Shown: positions 54,156 through 62,800 of the stretch, in pieces
Position numbering within the stretch: position 1 is the stretch's first letter
How the letters are laid out: every line of letters begins with the position of its first letter
Assembly (NCBI GenBank): GCA_023663655.1
Contig: JAMPGZ010000001.1
Coordinates: forward strand, 479,477-543,476
Direction: 5' to 3'
Length of the DNA: 64,000 nt
Source: Lachnospiraceae bacterium
GTDB lineage: Bacteria > Bacteroidota > Bacteroidia > Bacteroidales > Muribaculaceae
Translations under genes and position numbers: made by a program
Notes under the pieces: model-generated
What the model saw: only the letters and a program-made list of their open reading frames with translations
What the model was told of the DNA's origin: nothing
Databases searched by the model: none

Positions 54156-54369
54156 GCGGAGCACGCATCTCCTTGCCACGAGTCCCGAACGGGACGAGCC
54201 TGTCATGATATACCGACTCACCTTACACCCGCCACGTCCCCAACCAATTCGCTGAATGCCGAGCCACACCTCCATTTGGCATTCCGCCAAATGAAAAAGC
54301 CGCCAATAGCGGCTTAACAATAATAGCCTATGGCGTGAGCCATAGGAAAACGTCCGCCCGCCATAACAA

Positions 54370-54439
54370 GCCGCATCGCGGCGACATAAACCGCCCCACC
54401 CACGGAAAAAATTCTGATTGTATGTCGCCGCGATGCGGC
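54370..54439. repeat. Perfect 19 bp inverted repeat
   Basis: The arm at 54370-54388 (GCCGCATCGCGGCGACATA) is the exact reverse complement of 54421-54439, separated by 32 bp. Half-arms (ATCGCGGCGACATAA) also occur near 52813 and 57641. The role is unknown; it might be a terminator-like or mobile-element end. Confidence 0.8.
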
Positions 54440-54547
54440 ATTGCAATCATAGCCCCACCACGAGGCACAAACGTGCCGAGGCGTGGGGTGGCACAACACA
54501 CAATTGGCGGGCATCGAAGATGTCCACCAACTATAAAAAAGCTCGTT

Positions 54548-55762
54548 CTAATCCTTAATTTTATATTTAAGTATCACCAGACTTTCATCCTCAATTTCAG
54601 CCAATTTCTCTTTGATGCCTGTGCTGTCAGTCATCGCAAGTTCGGGCGCCACGGCAAGCGACTCCTTCTCCATGATGGCATAGGCATAATCAGCGTCCAC
54701 ATCCTCAAGCATTGGAAATGTGCGAGCATCGCCTCTCTTTATCGGAACGGAAACAATCTTGCCCGTGCGGCGGTCAATGTGCAAACTCTCCATATCATTC
54801 ATCGAGTTACCCGATTTGACAAGCACAAATATCGATTCGTCCGACGGAAGCACTCTCAACGGAATCTCCTTCTCGCAATTGATAAGATAGCGGTTCAATG
54901 CCGACTTGTCGTCTCCAAACCGGCTTATATCCTCTTTGGTTATGCCATTGCTCCCCGATTGAAGCCATACCACCTTCTGCATCTCGCCACCATCAGCAGC
55001 CACTTTATAAAGATGCTCGGTGACCGACGGAGGAGAAAACAACACCTCGCCTCTCTCCGTTCGGAAAAAACACGTCGCGGGCATTCCCGTCTCGACCACC
55101 ACATCCTCACCGTAGGGTATCTCAGCCTCAATAGCCCCTGCCTCCGAGTCATAAACCAACACACGGCTCGGATTCTTACTTATACCCGTAGGAAGAAGCA
55201 GATGCCGTGTAGCTGACAGGTCAAACACTCGGTCATACATAACACCGTCATCTCCAATCGATGTAGGCAACTTGGACGATGACACATGATTAAAATTCAC
55301 GTCATACGACATCATCTTATCAGGGGTCAAAAGCTCCACCGACTCGGAATATGGATTCCACGTAAATCCGAGAAGTGTGGAATATTCTCCCGGACCATTG
55401 CCGAGCTTGCTCGAAGACGATGACACATACCTGCCATCTTTCCCGAAAACGTGCACCACATTCTTGTTGTCACACACCAAGGCATATTCCCCGGCAACAA
55501 CCAACTGTTTCACCCTCGACGGATAATAATCCCCTTCAAAGGCAAGCGGAATGAGTTCCACGCCGGAAAACACGTCACGAACACTCCCTTCCGTCCGCTC
55601 CCCCAAATCATATCTCTCAGCCACAGCATCCGCCACAACTCCCTTCCCCTTGGAGCCGCAAGCTGCCAGCAAAAACACGATCCCAAAGAGCATCACCCTG
55701 CCCATGATGCCATATCCCGAAAATCCATTTAATGACTTATCTCCATCTTGACCCATATTCAT
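54548..55762 (-). CDS. 6-bladed beta-propeller lipoprotein
   Basis: The 404-residue protein, taking ATG 55762, shares its first 40 residues or so (MNMGQDGDKSLNGFSGYGIM then a hydrophobic stretch to LLAAC) with the gene at 52837. It continues differently: RYDLGERTEGSVRDVFSGVELIPL, VHVFGKDGRYVSSSSSKLGNGPGEYSTLLGFTWNP. It belongs to the same family and is unlike the others at its C-terminus (ESLVILKYKIKD). Confidence 0.75.
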   Translation of the reverse strand: MNMGQDGDKSLNGFSGYGIMGRVMLFGIVFLLAACGSKGKGVVADAVAERYDLGERTEGSVRDVFSGVELIPLAFEGDYYPSRVKQLVVAGEYALVCDNKNVVHVFGKDGRYVSSSSSKLGNGPGEYSTLLGFTWNPYSESVELLTPDKMMSYDVNFNHVSSSKLPTSIGDDGVMYDRVFDLSATRHLLLPTGISKNPSRVLVYDSEAGAIEAEIPYGEDVVVETGMPATCFFRTERGEVLFSPPSVTEHLYKVAADGGEMQKVVWLQSGSNGITKEDISRFGDDKSALNRYLINCEKEIPLRVLPSDESIFVLVKSGNSMNDMESLHIDRRTGKIVSVPIKRGDARTFPMLEDVDADYAYAIMEKESLAVAPELAMTDSTGIKEKLAEIEDESLVILKYKIKD

Positions 55763-55779
55763 GATATTAAAGTTTTTCA

Positions 55780-55810
55780 CAAAAATACACCTAAATCACC
55801 CACTCACAAA
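55780..55810 (-). promoter_or_regulatory. Bacteroidetes promoter (TTTG-N19-TATTTTTG)
   Basis: The sequence is identical to the promoter at 53943-53973. TTTG is at 55807-55810 and TATTTTTG at 55780-55787 on the minus strand. Confidence 0.7.
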
Positions 55811-55859
55811 CAAAAACACCCAAAAAAACTCCCATTCCCACACAAAACCGCCATCCACC

Positions 55860-57011
55860 TCATTTCTTGAAATACATTTTCACGAACACGGGGTTATCAT
55901 CGTCAGCCACATCCAAGTCCCATCCGAATGCCTCTTGACAGGCATCCAGATTTCCTTCCATGATCTCAGCCAAAACATAATCATCATTCATGTATCTGAC
56001 AGCTATATCTGATTTTGATAGCAAACCGTCAAATACCGATGGCTCCCCATTGGCGCTATCATAAAATATCATCTTTCGGTCAACTTTCTTTCCATTCCCA
56101 TAACCGCCTGTGAATATTTCCACAAAACGATATCTATCGTTCGCCAAATGCTGCGATTTGGTGTGAGAAAGGACTCCCGCCCTTCTATCGTTAGAGAATT
56201 TTTGACTGCGTTCTCTCCCGGAATACGTTTTTATCTCATCGAAATATGACATATCCACATTCTTTTCGCCGAAATCCCATGCATAGACCGGTTGAAGATT
56301 GGACGGTTCGATTTTATAGACTTCATTCAGATACGTAGTTCCCAAATACACATCCCCGTCATAGCAGAACAACGTATTTATAATCCCCATGTTTATCTCT
56401 CTTTGCTTGTGCCATGCCTCATAAACCGATTCTTTGCAATTCATATCATACACAGATATCGCGGGCATATCTTCATCGACACTTGACCACAGCACTATCA
56501 AATCTCCATTAAGCCACGCTGCATCATGATAATTGTTTTTAGTCGGCAATTTAATCTTGTCAATGAAATTACCGTTTAAATCAAAATTATATAGGAATCC
56601 GAAAGGTATGACAAGCGAAATCATATTCTTTTCGGGATTTAAGGCAAAACTGTAGGCATGGGTGTATTCTCCGGGACCGTCGCCAACATTGCCTATATTA
56701 CCGAGAAAATGACCGTCCATCCCAAACTCCAAGACAATATGCCTTGTCCTGTCAAGGATAAAAACAGTGTCATTCCTGACCTCAGCTTTTCTTATCATTG
56801 TGACAAACGAACTGTCATTTGTTTCAAGCACTATAGGCTCAAACCGCTCAAACAATCCGCTCTCAACCACAGTCTCAGCCTGCGTCAAATCAGGCACACG
56901 CATCACCTCCACCTCGTCGCTACCGGCAGGATGCGAAGCGCACCCCGACAGCACTAAATCAAGAAACAAGCCAAAGACTGAACAGCAAGCAAAAATGCGT
57001 AATAATTTCAT
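55860..57011 (-). CDS. 6-bladed beta-propeller lipoprotein
   Basis: The 383-residue protein starts at ATG 57011, since the TTG upstream is unlikely. A lipobox (LVLSGC) and propeller repeats (FILDRTRHIVLEFGMDGHFLGNIGNVGDGPGEYTHAYSFALNP, LYNFDLNGNFIDKIKLP) are followed by the C-terminus EAFGWDLDVADDDNPVFVKMYFKK. It is the closest paralogue of the gene at 50906-52048. Confidence 0.8.
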   Translation of the reverse strand: MKLLRIFACCSVFGLFLDLVLSGCASHPAGSDEVEVMRVPDLTQAETVVESGLFERFEPIVLETNDSSFVTMIRKAEVRNDTVFILDRTRHIVLEFGMDGHFLGNIGNVGDGPGEYTHAYSFALNPEKNMISLVIPFGFLYNFDLNGNFIDKIKLPTKNNYHDAAWLNGDLIVLWSSVDEDMPAISVYDMNCKESVYEAWHKQREINMGIINTLFCYDGDVYLGTTYLNEVYKIEPSNLQPVYAWDFGEKNVDMSYFDEIKTYSGRERSQKFSNDRRAGVLSHTKSQHLANDRYRFVEIFTGGYGNGKKVDRKMIFYDSANGEPSVFDGLLSKSDIAVRYMNDDYVLAEIMEGNLDACQEAFGWDLDVADDDNPVFVKMYFKK

Positions 57012-57048
57012 ATTATTCAAGGTGTTATATGGTAATAGAAGTCCATCG

Positions 57049-57078
57049 CAAATTTAACCATATTTTTCTGACAAACAA
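57049..57078 (-). promoter_or_regulatory. Bacteroidetes promoter (TTG-N19-TAAATTTG)
   Basis: This is a copy of the promoter at 52077-52106: TTG at 57076-57078 and TAAATTTG at 57049-57056 on the minus strand. Confidence 0.7.
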
Positions 57079-57194
57079 GCCATTTCTCCCTTTTTTATCC
57101 CACCCCAACAAATCACTCCAGTTTGTAGGACCTCGAGATATTTCCCTGCATATAGCACCAACGAAATACGGTCTGTAGGACCGCTCGAAATCAG

Positions 57195-57224
57195 CCCGAC
57201 ATGTAGCGTCAGCGGAATGCCGGG
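57195..57224. repeat. REP-like palindrome
   Basis: It is identical in core to 52621-52650, with the same neighbouring small palindromes (CGGTCTGTAGGACCG, GTTCTGTAAGAAC). Confidence 0.75.
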
Positions 57225-57369
57225 TATCGTCAACGCCCAACAATCATAGTTCTGTAAGAACGCCCCAACGATCGCTCCTACAGAGCTTATATCACATATA
57301 CGCATCACCCGACATACCGCTGACATCTCACGTTCCTACGGAACCCCAAACCCATCCACCACCGCCGTA

Positions 57370-57552
57370 AAACGAATCCGCAAGGATTCATCCATCGGTA
57401 GCCGTGCGCCGAGCCAAAGGCGAGACGCACGGAAAAATGCGATAAAAAGCAATCGAATCTGAAAGATTCATCTTACAACAATTCGCTGAATGCAATTTGA
57501 CAAACATCCAAGATGATTCTTTCAGAAACATCCTATAATCCAACCCTTTCCG
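57370..57552. repeat. Composite intergenic repeat, second copy
   Basis: It matches 52298-52482 (GAATCCGCAAGGATTC, GGTAGCCGTGCGCCGAGC, AATCTGAAAGATT, GATTCTTTCAGAA). It then reads CCGGTGGTGTCGCTAACGCTCCGCCACCGG, another hairpin. The gap 57079-57693 has no gene. Confidence 0.75.
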
Positions 57553-57693
57553 GTGGTGTCGCTAACGCTCCGCCACCGGCTACCAACAGATTAACCTTTC
57601 AGGTTTTTCCTCCGCCCCCAAATGACTAATCTATACATAGCATCGCGGCGACATAAACCGCCCCACCCAAGCCTCATCGCAGCAACTTGCGGG

Positions 57694-58257
57694 TCAGTCG
57701 AGCGAGCGGGTGTCGCCGAAGAGCTTGTAAAGCTCGTCGAAGCGGTCAAGCGAGTCGCCGCCGTAGCGGGCTATCGAGTTGCGCACGCGGGTGAACGGCT
57801 TCTTCTCCATCGTGCCGCTCTTGGAATAAAACTTGTCGGCATAGCACACAAGTTTCTCAAGCATCGACACCGGGCAATAATCCTCCAGCGGCAGGTCGAT
57901 ATCCTGAGCTATTATGTCCTCCTTCGTGATTCCGGTGCCGGTGTGACGCTCGGCTACGCGCGCCCACTCCTCGGGAGCGCTCTCACGGCGCAGAATCGCC
58001 CCTCCTATCACGCCATGACGCATATAGGATGCGGTGCCATGACAATGTATTCCCGGAGCGTCAGTATCAAAGATCCCTATGTCATGGAGCATCGCAGCCC
58101 CCTCCACCTCGGCGGGATCAAGACCGATAGCCCTCGTCATATTGATGGCGAGGGCTAAGTCGGCTACCTGGCGGGCGTGCTTCATGTAGATGTCACGAAG
58201 CTCCGTCCCCTCAGGATAATATTTGTCGATGATGGCTTGGTAATCCCTGTTAGCCAT
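57694..58257 (-). CDS. HD-domain phosphohydrolase
   Basis: The 187-residue protein starts at ATG 58257, coupled to ilvE by TGATG. The HD motif shows as MKHARQVADLALAINMT, AAMLHDIGIFDT and a later GAILRRESAPEEWARVAERHTGTG and YADKFYSKSG. It is likely a small nucleotide or phosphate-ester hydrolase. The substrate is unknown. Confidence 0.85.
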   Translation of the reverse strand: MANRDYQAIIDKYYPEGTELRDIYMKHARQVADLALAINMTRAIGLDPAEVEGAAMLHDIGIFDTDAPGIHCHGTASYMRHGVIGGAILRRESAPEEWARVAERHTGTGITKEDIIAQDIDLPLEDYCPVSMLEKLVCYADKFYSKSGTMEKKPFTRVRNSIARYGGDSLDRFDELYKLFGDTRSLD

Positions 58258-59279
58258 CAATCTATGATCGTGTTCCAGTTATGTATATCCTCCTCTTCAC
58301 CGAGCTGTATGCCGCGGAGCTTGTTATAGAGAGCGGTCACCACAGGACCCGGCTTGCCGTCCTTGCTCACCACATACTTCACGCCGGTGTCGATGTCGTC
58401 GATCTCGGCTACAGGCGAAGCCACAGCCGCAGTGCCGCACGCTGCCGCCTCATCGATCTCGGCAAGCTCCTCGAGCGGAATGTGACGCTGCTCCACCTCG
58501 ATGCCCATGTCGCGGGCAAGCTGCATGAGGCTGTTGTTGGTGATCGACGGAAGAATCGATTCCGATGCCGGGGTTATATACTTGCCACCCTTGATGGCAA
58601 AGAAATTGGCGGGACCGCACTCGTCGATATACTTCTTCTCCTTGGGATCGAGATAAAGCACAGCCGAATAGCCCAGCGAGTGAGCGCGTTCGCCCGCATC
58701 GAGGCTCGCCGCATAGTTGCCGCCCACTTTCCATCGGCCGGTGCCTTTCGGAGCCACGCGGTCAAACTCGCGCATGATGCAGATATTGGTGGGCTTGAAT
58801 CCCTCCTTGAAATAGGGACCAACCGGAGTCACGAGAATCAGGAAAAGATACTCCGTGGCAGGCTTAACACCCACCTGAGCCGACATTCCTATCTCAAGCG
58901 GACGGATGTATAGCGACGCTCCGCTGCCGTAAGGGGGCACGAAACGCTCATTGAGCTTAACCACCTTCTTGACCATCTCGGTGAAAAGCTCCACAGGCAC
59001 GGGTGCCATCATGATACCCTTAGCCGACTCAATGATGCGCTTGGCATTCTCTTCAAGGCGGAACACTCTCACCTTACCATCCTTGCCTCGGAAAGCCTTA
59101 AGACCCTCGAAGATCTCCTGTCCGTAGTGAAGCGACGTTGCAGCGATGTGCATAGTCACAGTCTCTGAGGATGAAACCTCAATTTCACCCCATTTACCAT
59201 CGCGGTAATAGCATCTCACATTATAATCGGTGGGGATATAGCCGAATGACAGATTGCCCCAATCAAGTTCGTTGTTCAT
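58257..59279 (-). CDS. ilvE: Branched-chain amino acid aminotransferase
   Basis: The 340-residue class IV PLP enzyme has the PLP Lys in GRWKVGGNYAASLDAGERAH, LHYGQEIFEGLKAFRGKDGKVRVFRLEENAKR and IDEAAACGTAAVASPVAEI. It performs the last step of Ile, Val and Leu synthesis. It stands apart from the ilv operon (40.7-46.6 kb) and is coupled to the HD gene. No leader peptide like that of ilvD was seen. Confidence 0.95.
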   Translation of the reverse strand: MNNELDWGNLSFGYIPTDYNVRCYYRDGKWGEIEVSSSETVTMHIAATSLHYGQEIFEGLKAFRGKDGKVRVFRLEENAKRIIESAKGIMMAPVPVELFTEMVKKVVKLNERFVPPYGSGASLYIRPLEIGMSAQVGVKPATEYLFLILVTPVGPYFKEGFKPTNICIMREFDRVAPKGTGRWKVGGNYAASLDAGERAHSLGYSAVLYLDPKEKKYIDECGPANFFAIKGGKYITPASESILPSITNNSLMQLARDMGIEVEQRHIPLEELAEIDEAAACGTAAVASPVAEIDDIDTGVKYVVSKDGKPGPVVTALYNKLRGIQLGEEEDIHNWNTIID

Positions 59280-59363
59280 ATTCTATTGTAATTTTATTCT
59301 TAACTCTGCGAAATTACTTATAATTCCCCAATTTTCAAAAATATTTACTGCCATGTTGTAACA

Positions 59364-59399
59364 ACAACGACCATCAGCTCATGAGCTGACGGTCGTTGT
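59364..59399 (-). terminator. Terminator-like hairpin between the DUF5723 gene and ilvE
   Basis: ACAACGACCATCAGCT (59364-59379) and AGCTGACGGTCGTTGT (59384-59399) pair with one mismatch. T-rich flanks are weak. On the minus strand it lies after the DUF5723 gene. Confidence 0.6.
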
Positions 59400-59443
59400 C
59401 ATTATTATTGGTCTAATTAGTCCAATGAGACTAATGGAGCTGA

Positions 59444-60889
59444 TTACGCTTTTTTCTTCTTTCCTCCGAAAGTGATATTGAAGCCGAAGTTAACCGAAGC
59501 GTTAAGATTGCCTGTAGGCACATACTGCGGAGTCACCTTGAATATCTGGAAGTCGGAACCAAGGAACAGGTTGATGCCCTTGGGATGGAAGTTCAGAATC
59601 CAGCCGAATGAAGAACCGAATGTAGAGACAGCGTAGTTGACCGATGCGTCAAACCATCCCACCGGAGTCAAGTTTGCCGAGATACGACCCTCGGTCCATG
59701 AGTAATGACCGTTGATGCGCTGGGTCAGCAAAAGACCGCCTTTAAGGAAACGCACGTAAGGCACTGTGTACATACCGCCCACGGTGATAGTGGCGCCGAC
59801 ACCTGACACACGGCTGCTCTTGCCACCTACCTTGTGGAATTCAACACTCTCTTCAAGCTGATCGCCGAGATCCTCAAGCTGCTGGTCGAGCTTCTTGTCC
59901 TCATAGTTGGGATCATTCTTGTCAAGAGCGATGTCATGGAAACCTTCAAATGTCCATGAAGCCTCGGAAGTCTTTCCTTTGTGAACATTTGACCATGACA
60001 TGAAAGAAAGGTCGGTAATTGCCGCCGACAGTTCGAGATCGGGGAGCAACTGATAGGTGGCTCCGAGGTCGAGACCCATACCGAAACCGGCAAGACCGAA
60101 TTTATCATAGTCGATATTGTCCCAGTCGATGAGAGTAGCCTCGCCGGGGTTGTCAAGATGCTTGCCTGATTCACCCTTGGTAGGCACTTTAAGACCGGAA
60201 CCGGCAGCGATATTCACCTCTCCGTCGGCTTTCACTTCCCACAGTTCATTGCTCAATGTCACGTCCATGTTGCTGATGCGAGCGCTTACGTTACCCACAC
60301 CGAGGAGCGCTTTCACCTTAACTCCGGCACGGAGTTTTTCATTGATCTGGCGAGAGTGTCCGAAACCCAACTCAACTATTTCAGAAGCCTCGATGCCGAG
60401 ATTCTTGAAATTATAGTGGGTATGCTCCTTGTTCTGACCGAGCTTCATGAAAGTGAAGAGATCCTTAGGCAGGGCGAAGCTCGCAGCAGTGCGTGAGCTC
60501 AATGTAAAAGTATTATAACCGCCGAATCCACGGAAACCGAACGACAGGATCATGAGGTCAAGATTCTGGTCGATGTGGTTCACGCTCTTCAATTTGCCCA
60601 AAAATTTGCTTGCTTTCACATCGGGGCTCATGAATGTGGTGAGCTCACCGTTCTTCGTAGGATAAAGGAAGGTGCTGAGACCCACATTGGAAGTCACCTT
60701 AAGGTTGATGTTACCGAGTGCCGGGAATGCCACATAATTGCGTTCAGGGGCAAATGCCGGGTTGAGCACATGACGGTAAGTGTAGCCTTCAAGGAAATAT
60801 CCCGTGCGCAGGGCATTTTGAGCCGATACGCTCATCACGCCGGTCAAGCCGATCATCACGGCTGATATATAGGCTTTGATATGTTTCAT
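59444..60889 (-). CDS. DUF5723-family exported protein
   Basis: The 481-residue protein has a signal peptide (MKHIKAYISAVMIGLTGVMSVSAQ). Barrel-like beta strands follow: YRHVLNPAFAPERNYVAFPALGNINLKV, LGVGNVSARISNMDVTL, GLDLGATYQLLPDLELSAAITDLSF, and a C-terminal LNASVNFGFNITFGGKKKK. The pattern fits the DUF5723 outer-membrane family. The basic tail after the last strand is odd for a barrel. It lies 25 bp downstream of the lipoprotein gene at 60915, so a two-gene operon is likely. Confidence 0.75.
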   Translation of the reverse strand: MKHIKAYISAVMIGLTGVMSVSAQNALRTGYFLEGYTYRHVLNPAFAPERNYVAFPALGNINLKVTSNVGLSTFLYPTKNGELTTFMSPDVKASKFLGKLKSVNHIDQNLDLMILSFGFRGFGGYNTFTLSSRTAASFALPKDLFTFMKLGQNKEHTHYNFKNLGIEASEIVELGFGHSRQINEKLRAGVKVKALLGVGNVSARISNMDVTLSNELWEVKADGEVNIAAGSGLKVPTKGESGKHLDNPGEATLIDWDNIDYDKFGLAGFGMGLDLGATYQLLPDLELSAAITDLSFMSWSNVHKGKTSEASWTFEGFHDIALDKNDPNYEDKKLDQQLEDLGDQLEESVEFHKVGGKSSRVSGVGATITVGGMYTVPYVRFLKGGLLLTQRINGHYSWTEGRISANLTPVGWFDASVNYAVSTFGSSFGWILNFHPKGINLFLGSDFQIFKVTPQYVPTGNLNASVNFGFNITFGGKKKKA

Positions 60890-60914
60890 AGCTGAAAATT
60901 ACTTTAATTGATGG

Positions 60915-62672
60915 TTAGTTTAAATCTACGGTTAAGCCTCCCTTTATGGCAAGCGAGATATTGGTGAACTTCATGCTCTGGTTCTCGTTGAGCGTAGCGC
61001 CGGTTGCAGGCGATGTGGCATGGAACAGATATTCGATGCCGTCAAGCCCGTCAAGATTCTTGCCTATGCCCTTTAGCTCGATTGTGAGCTTGGAAGTAGA
61101 AGGATTGGCAAGTGTGCCGCCACCTATCTCACCGGTCACAGTCACCTCTACAGTCTGTGAATAGCCCTGCTTGAATATCGGGGTAACCTCAGGTTTCATC
61201 TTGAGAGGTATAGTGTTTTCAGCTTCAATGGTGATAACTACCGAGCTGAAGTTATAATCCTCAAGATCCTCGTCCCAACCATCATCACTGTCGGAATAAG
61301 TGAAACGCAAATCAGGACCGAACGACAGCGGAGCCACAACCTCATTGGCGATGTCAAACGCGTAAGACTCGCCGAGACGGAACTCAGCCTCACGCTGAAC
61401 CACCGCCGCACTGCACTTGATGCGGATATCGTCGGGGATGGTGCGTATCACATTGGCAAGATCGGGAACAACCACGTTGGTCCATCCGGCAACTCCTCCC
61501 AATCGGGAGATACAGATTTTGTTCAAACCGGGGTTGACAACAATGCAGTTATTGCCGTCGATTCTCACTGTGCTGCCGCTCAACGGAGCGTTTTCAAGAT
61601 AACCGGTAAGCACAGCCTCAACAGCCACCGACACATCCGATGTGTTGTTGACGGTCAGATATACGCATGGATTGGCGATGTCGAGCACGTTGCCGTCCTC
61701 ACGCAAGAAGTCAGGTATATCGGAGATCGAGAACTCGATGTCGTCGATATTGATGTCAGGATTGACAATACCCTTTGCGCTCACGATCTTTGCCGATGAC
61801 ACATTGGAGGTAGTGACAATCTCAAGTTTGGGAGCAGTTCCGCTCACAATGCCCGAAGCAGCGATCGACAGCGTACCGGTAGTCTTGATGCCGGCATTGA
61901 AGCTGAAGTTGTGATTAGAGTCAAGACCTTGCGAGCCGAGAGATATTTTTGTGATCTTCACCGGAAGATTGAATCCTGCGCCGGTCACAGCCTTGTCGGC
62001 GGTAAACACGATAGTGTGTCCGTTTCTCACCTCACAGAAATCGCTGACTCCTGAAAGCTCGACAGTGAATGCCGGATCAAAATCGATAGTGAATCCGCTC
62101 TCGATAGCCAATTGTCCGCTGTAATTGGTCGTAACGCAGCTCAAACCGAAATTGAGAGCGATGTCGGTCTTTACCTCCGAAACGCTCACAATCGCATGGT
62201 CAATGTTGTTCTCGGCGATGTTGACCGAGTTGTCGAAAGGAGCAAGAGCACGATCCCACTGAGTGTCGGACGCGCCGTCGCCGATAACCACTCTCAGCTT
62301 TCCGCCCGGAATAGTGATACCTGAAGGAATAGTCGGGAAATTAACCGTAGCAGCATAGCGGTTGCCGCTGAGTTGGTGAAGATTCACCTCGTCAATCTTA
62401 AATGTTGATGAAGTCTGATTGCCATCCACGCTAAGCACGTAATCGCCGTTGGCATCAGGTTTAATAGAAGAATCATCGTCAAGATCCAGGATTTGTGACA
62501 ATGAATAATTGGATGTGCTGCTTGAGGGGATAGTGAGCATATTGCCACCCACACCTATTGTCATGTCAATGTCTTTATCAAGGTCATAATCTTTGTCGAT
62601 ACAACCCTGAACAACACTCACTAAAAATAAAGATGTGCCCAACATAGCAAACCCGCGAAATAACTTGTTCAT
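60915..62672 (-). CDS. Large beta-rich lipoprotein
   Basis: The 585-residue lipoprotein has lipobox VVQGC (Cys about 24), followed by DYDLDKDIDMTIGVGGNMLTIPSSS, a known opening of Bacteroidales surface lipoproteins. Many beta strands follow (for example YAATVNFPTIPSGITIP, HIVFTADKAVTG-like, ISDIPDFLREDGNVLDIANPCVYLTVNN). No specific function is recognised. It is 25 bp upstream of the DUF5723 gene; the pair probably makes an outer-membrane barrel with a surface lipoprotein. Confidence 0.7.
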   Translation of the reverse strand: MNKLFRGFAMLGTSLFLVSVVQGCIDKDYDLDKDIDMTIGVGGNMLTIPSSSTSNYSLSQILDLDDDSSIKPDANGDYVLSVDGNQTSSTFKIDEVNLHQLSGNRYAATVNFPTIPSGITIPGGKLRVVIGDGASDTQWDRALAPFDNSVNIAENNIDHAIVSVSEVKTDIALNFGLSCVTTNYSGQLAIESGFTIDFDPAFTVELSGVSDFCEVRNGHTIVFTADKAVTGAGFNLPVKITKISLGSQGLDSNHNFSFNAGIKTTGTLSIAASGIVSGTAPKLEIVTTSNVSSAKIVSAKGIVNPDINIDDIEFSISDIPDFLREDGNVLDIANPCVYLTVNNTSDVSVAVEAVLTGYLENAPLSGSTVRIDGNNCIVVNPGLNKICISRLGGVAGWTNVVVPDLANVIRTIPDDIRIKCSAAVVQREAEFRLGESYAFDIANEVVAPLSFGPDLRFTYSDSDDGWDEDLEDYNFSSVVITIEAENTIPLKMKPEVTPIFKQGYSQTVEVTVTGEIGGGTLANPSTSKLTIELKGIGKNLDGLDGIEYLFHATSPATGATLNENQSMKFTNISLAIKGGLTVDLN

Positions 62673-62706
62673 AGCAGTTGATTTGATTTATTAGTGTTTT
62701 CTACCA

Positions 62707-62714
62707 CAAAGTTA
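62707..62714 (-). promoter_or_regulatory. Bacteroidetes -7 element (TAACTTTG)
   Basis: The minus-strand TAACTTTG lies 34 nt before the ATG at 62672. The -33 element is unclear. Confidence 0.5.
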
Positions 62715-62800
62715 TAAAAATATTTAATAATGATGTATAAGTATTAAGTTAAAATATTATTTAGTAATTTTACACGCTAAATAACACTTCGGAAAAGATC

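Noticed and set aside
54335..55216. 293-codon plus-strand frame opposite a propeller lipoprotein
   Set aside because: It is antisense to the real lipoprotein gene at 54548-55762 and starts in the palindromic repeat; no signal, domain or promoter.
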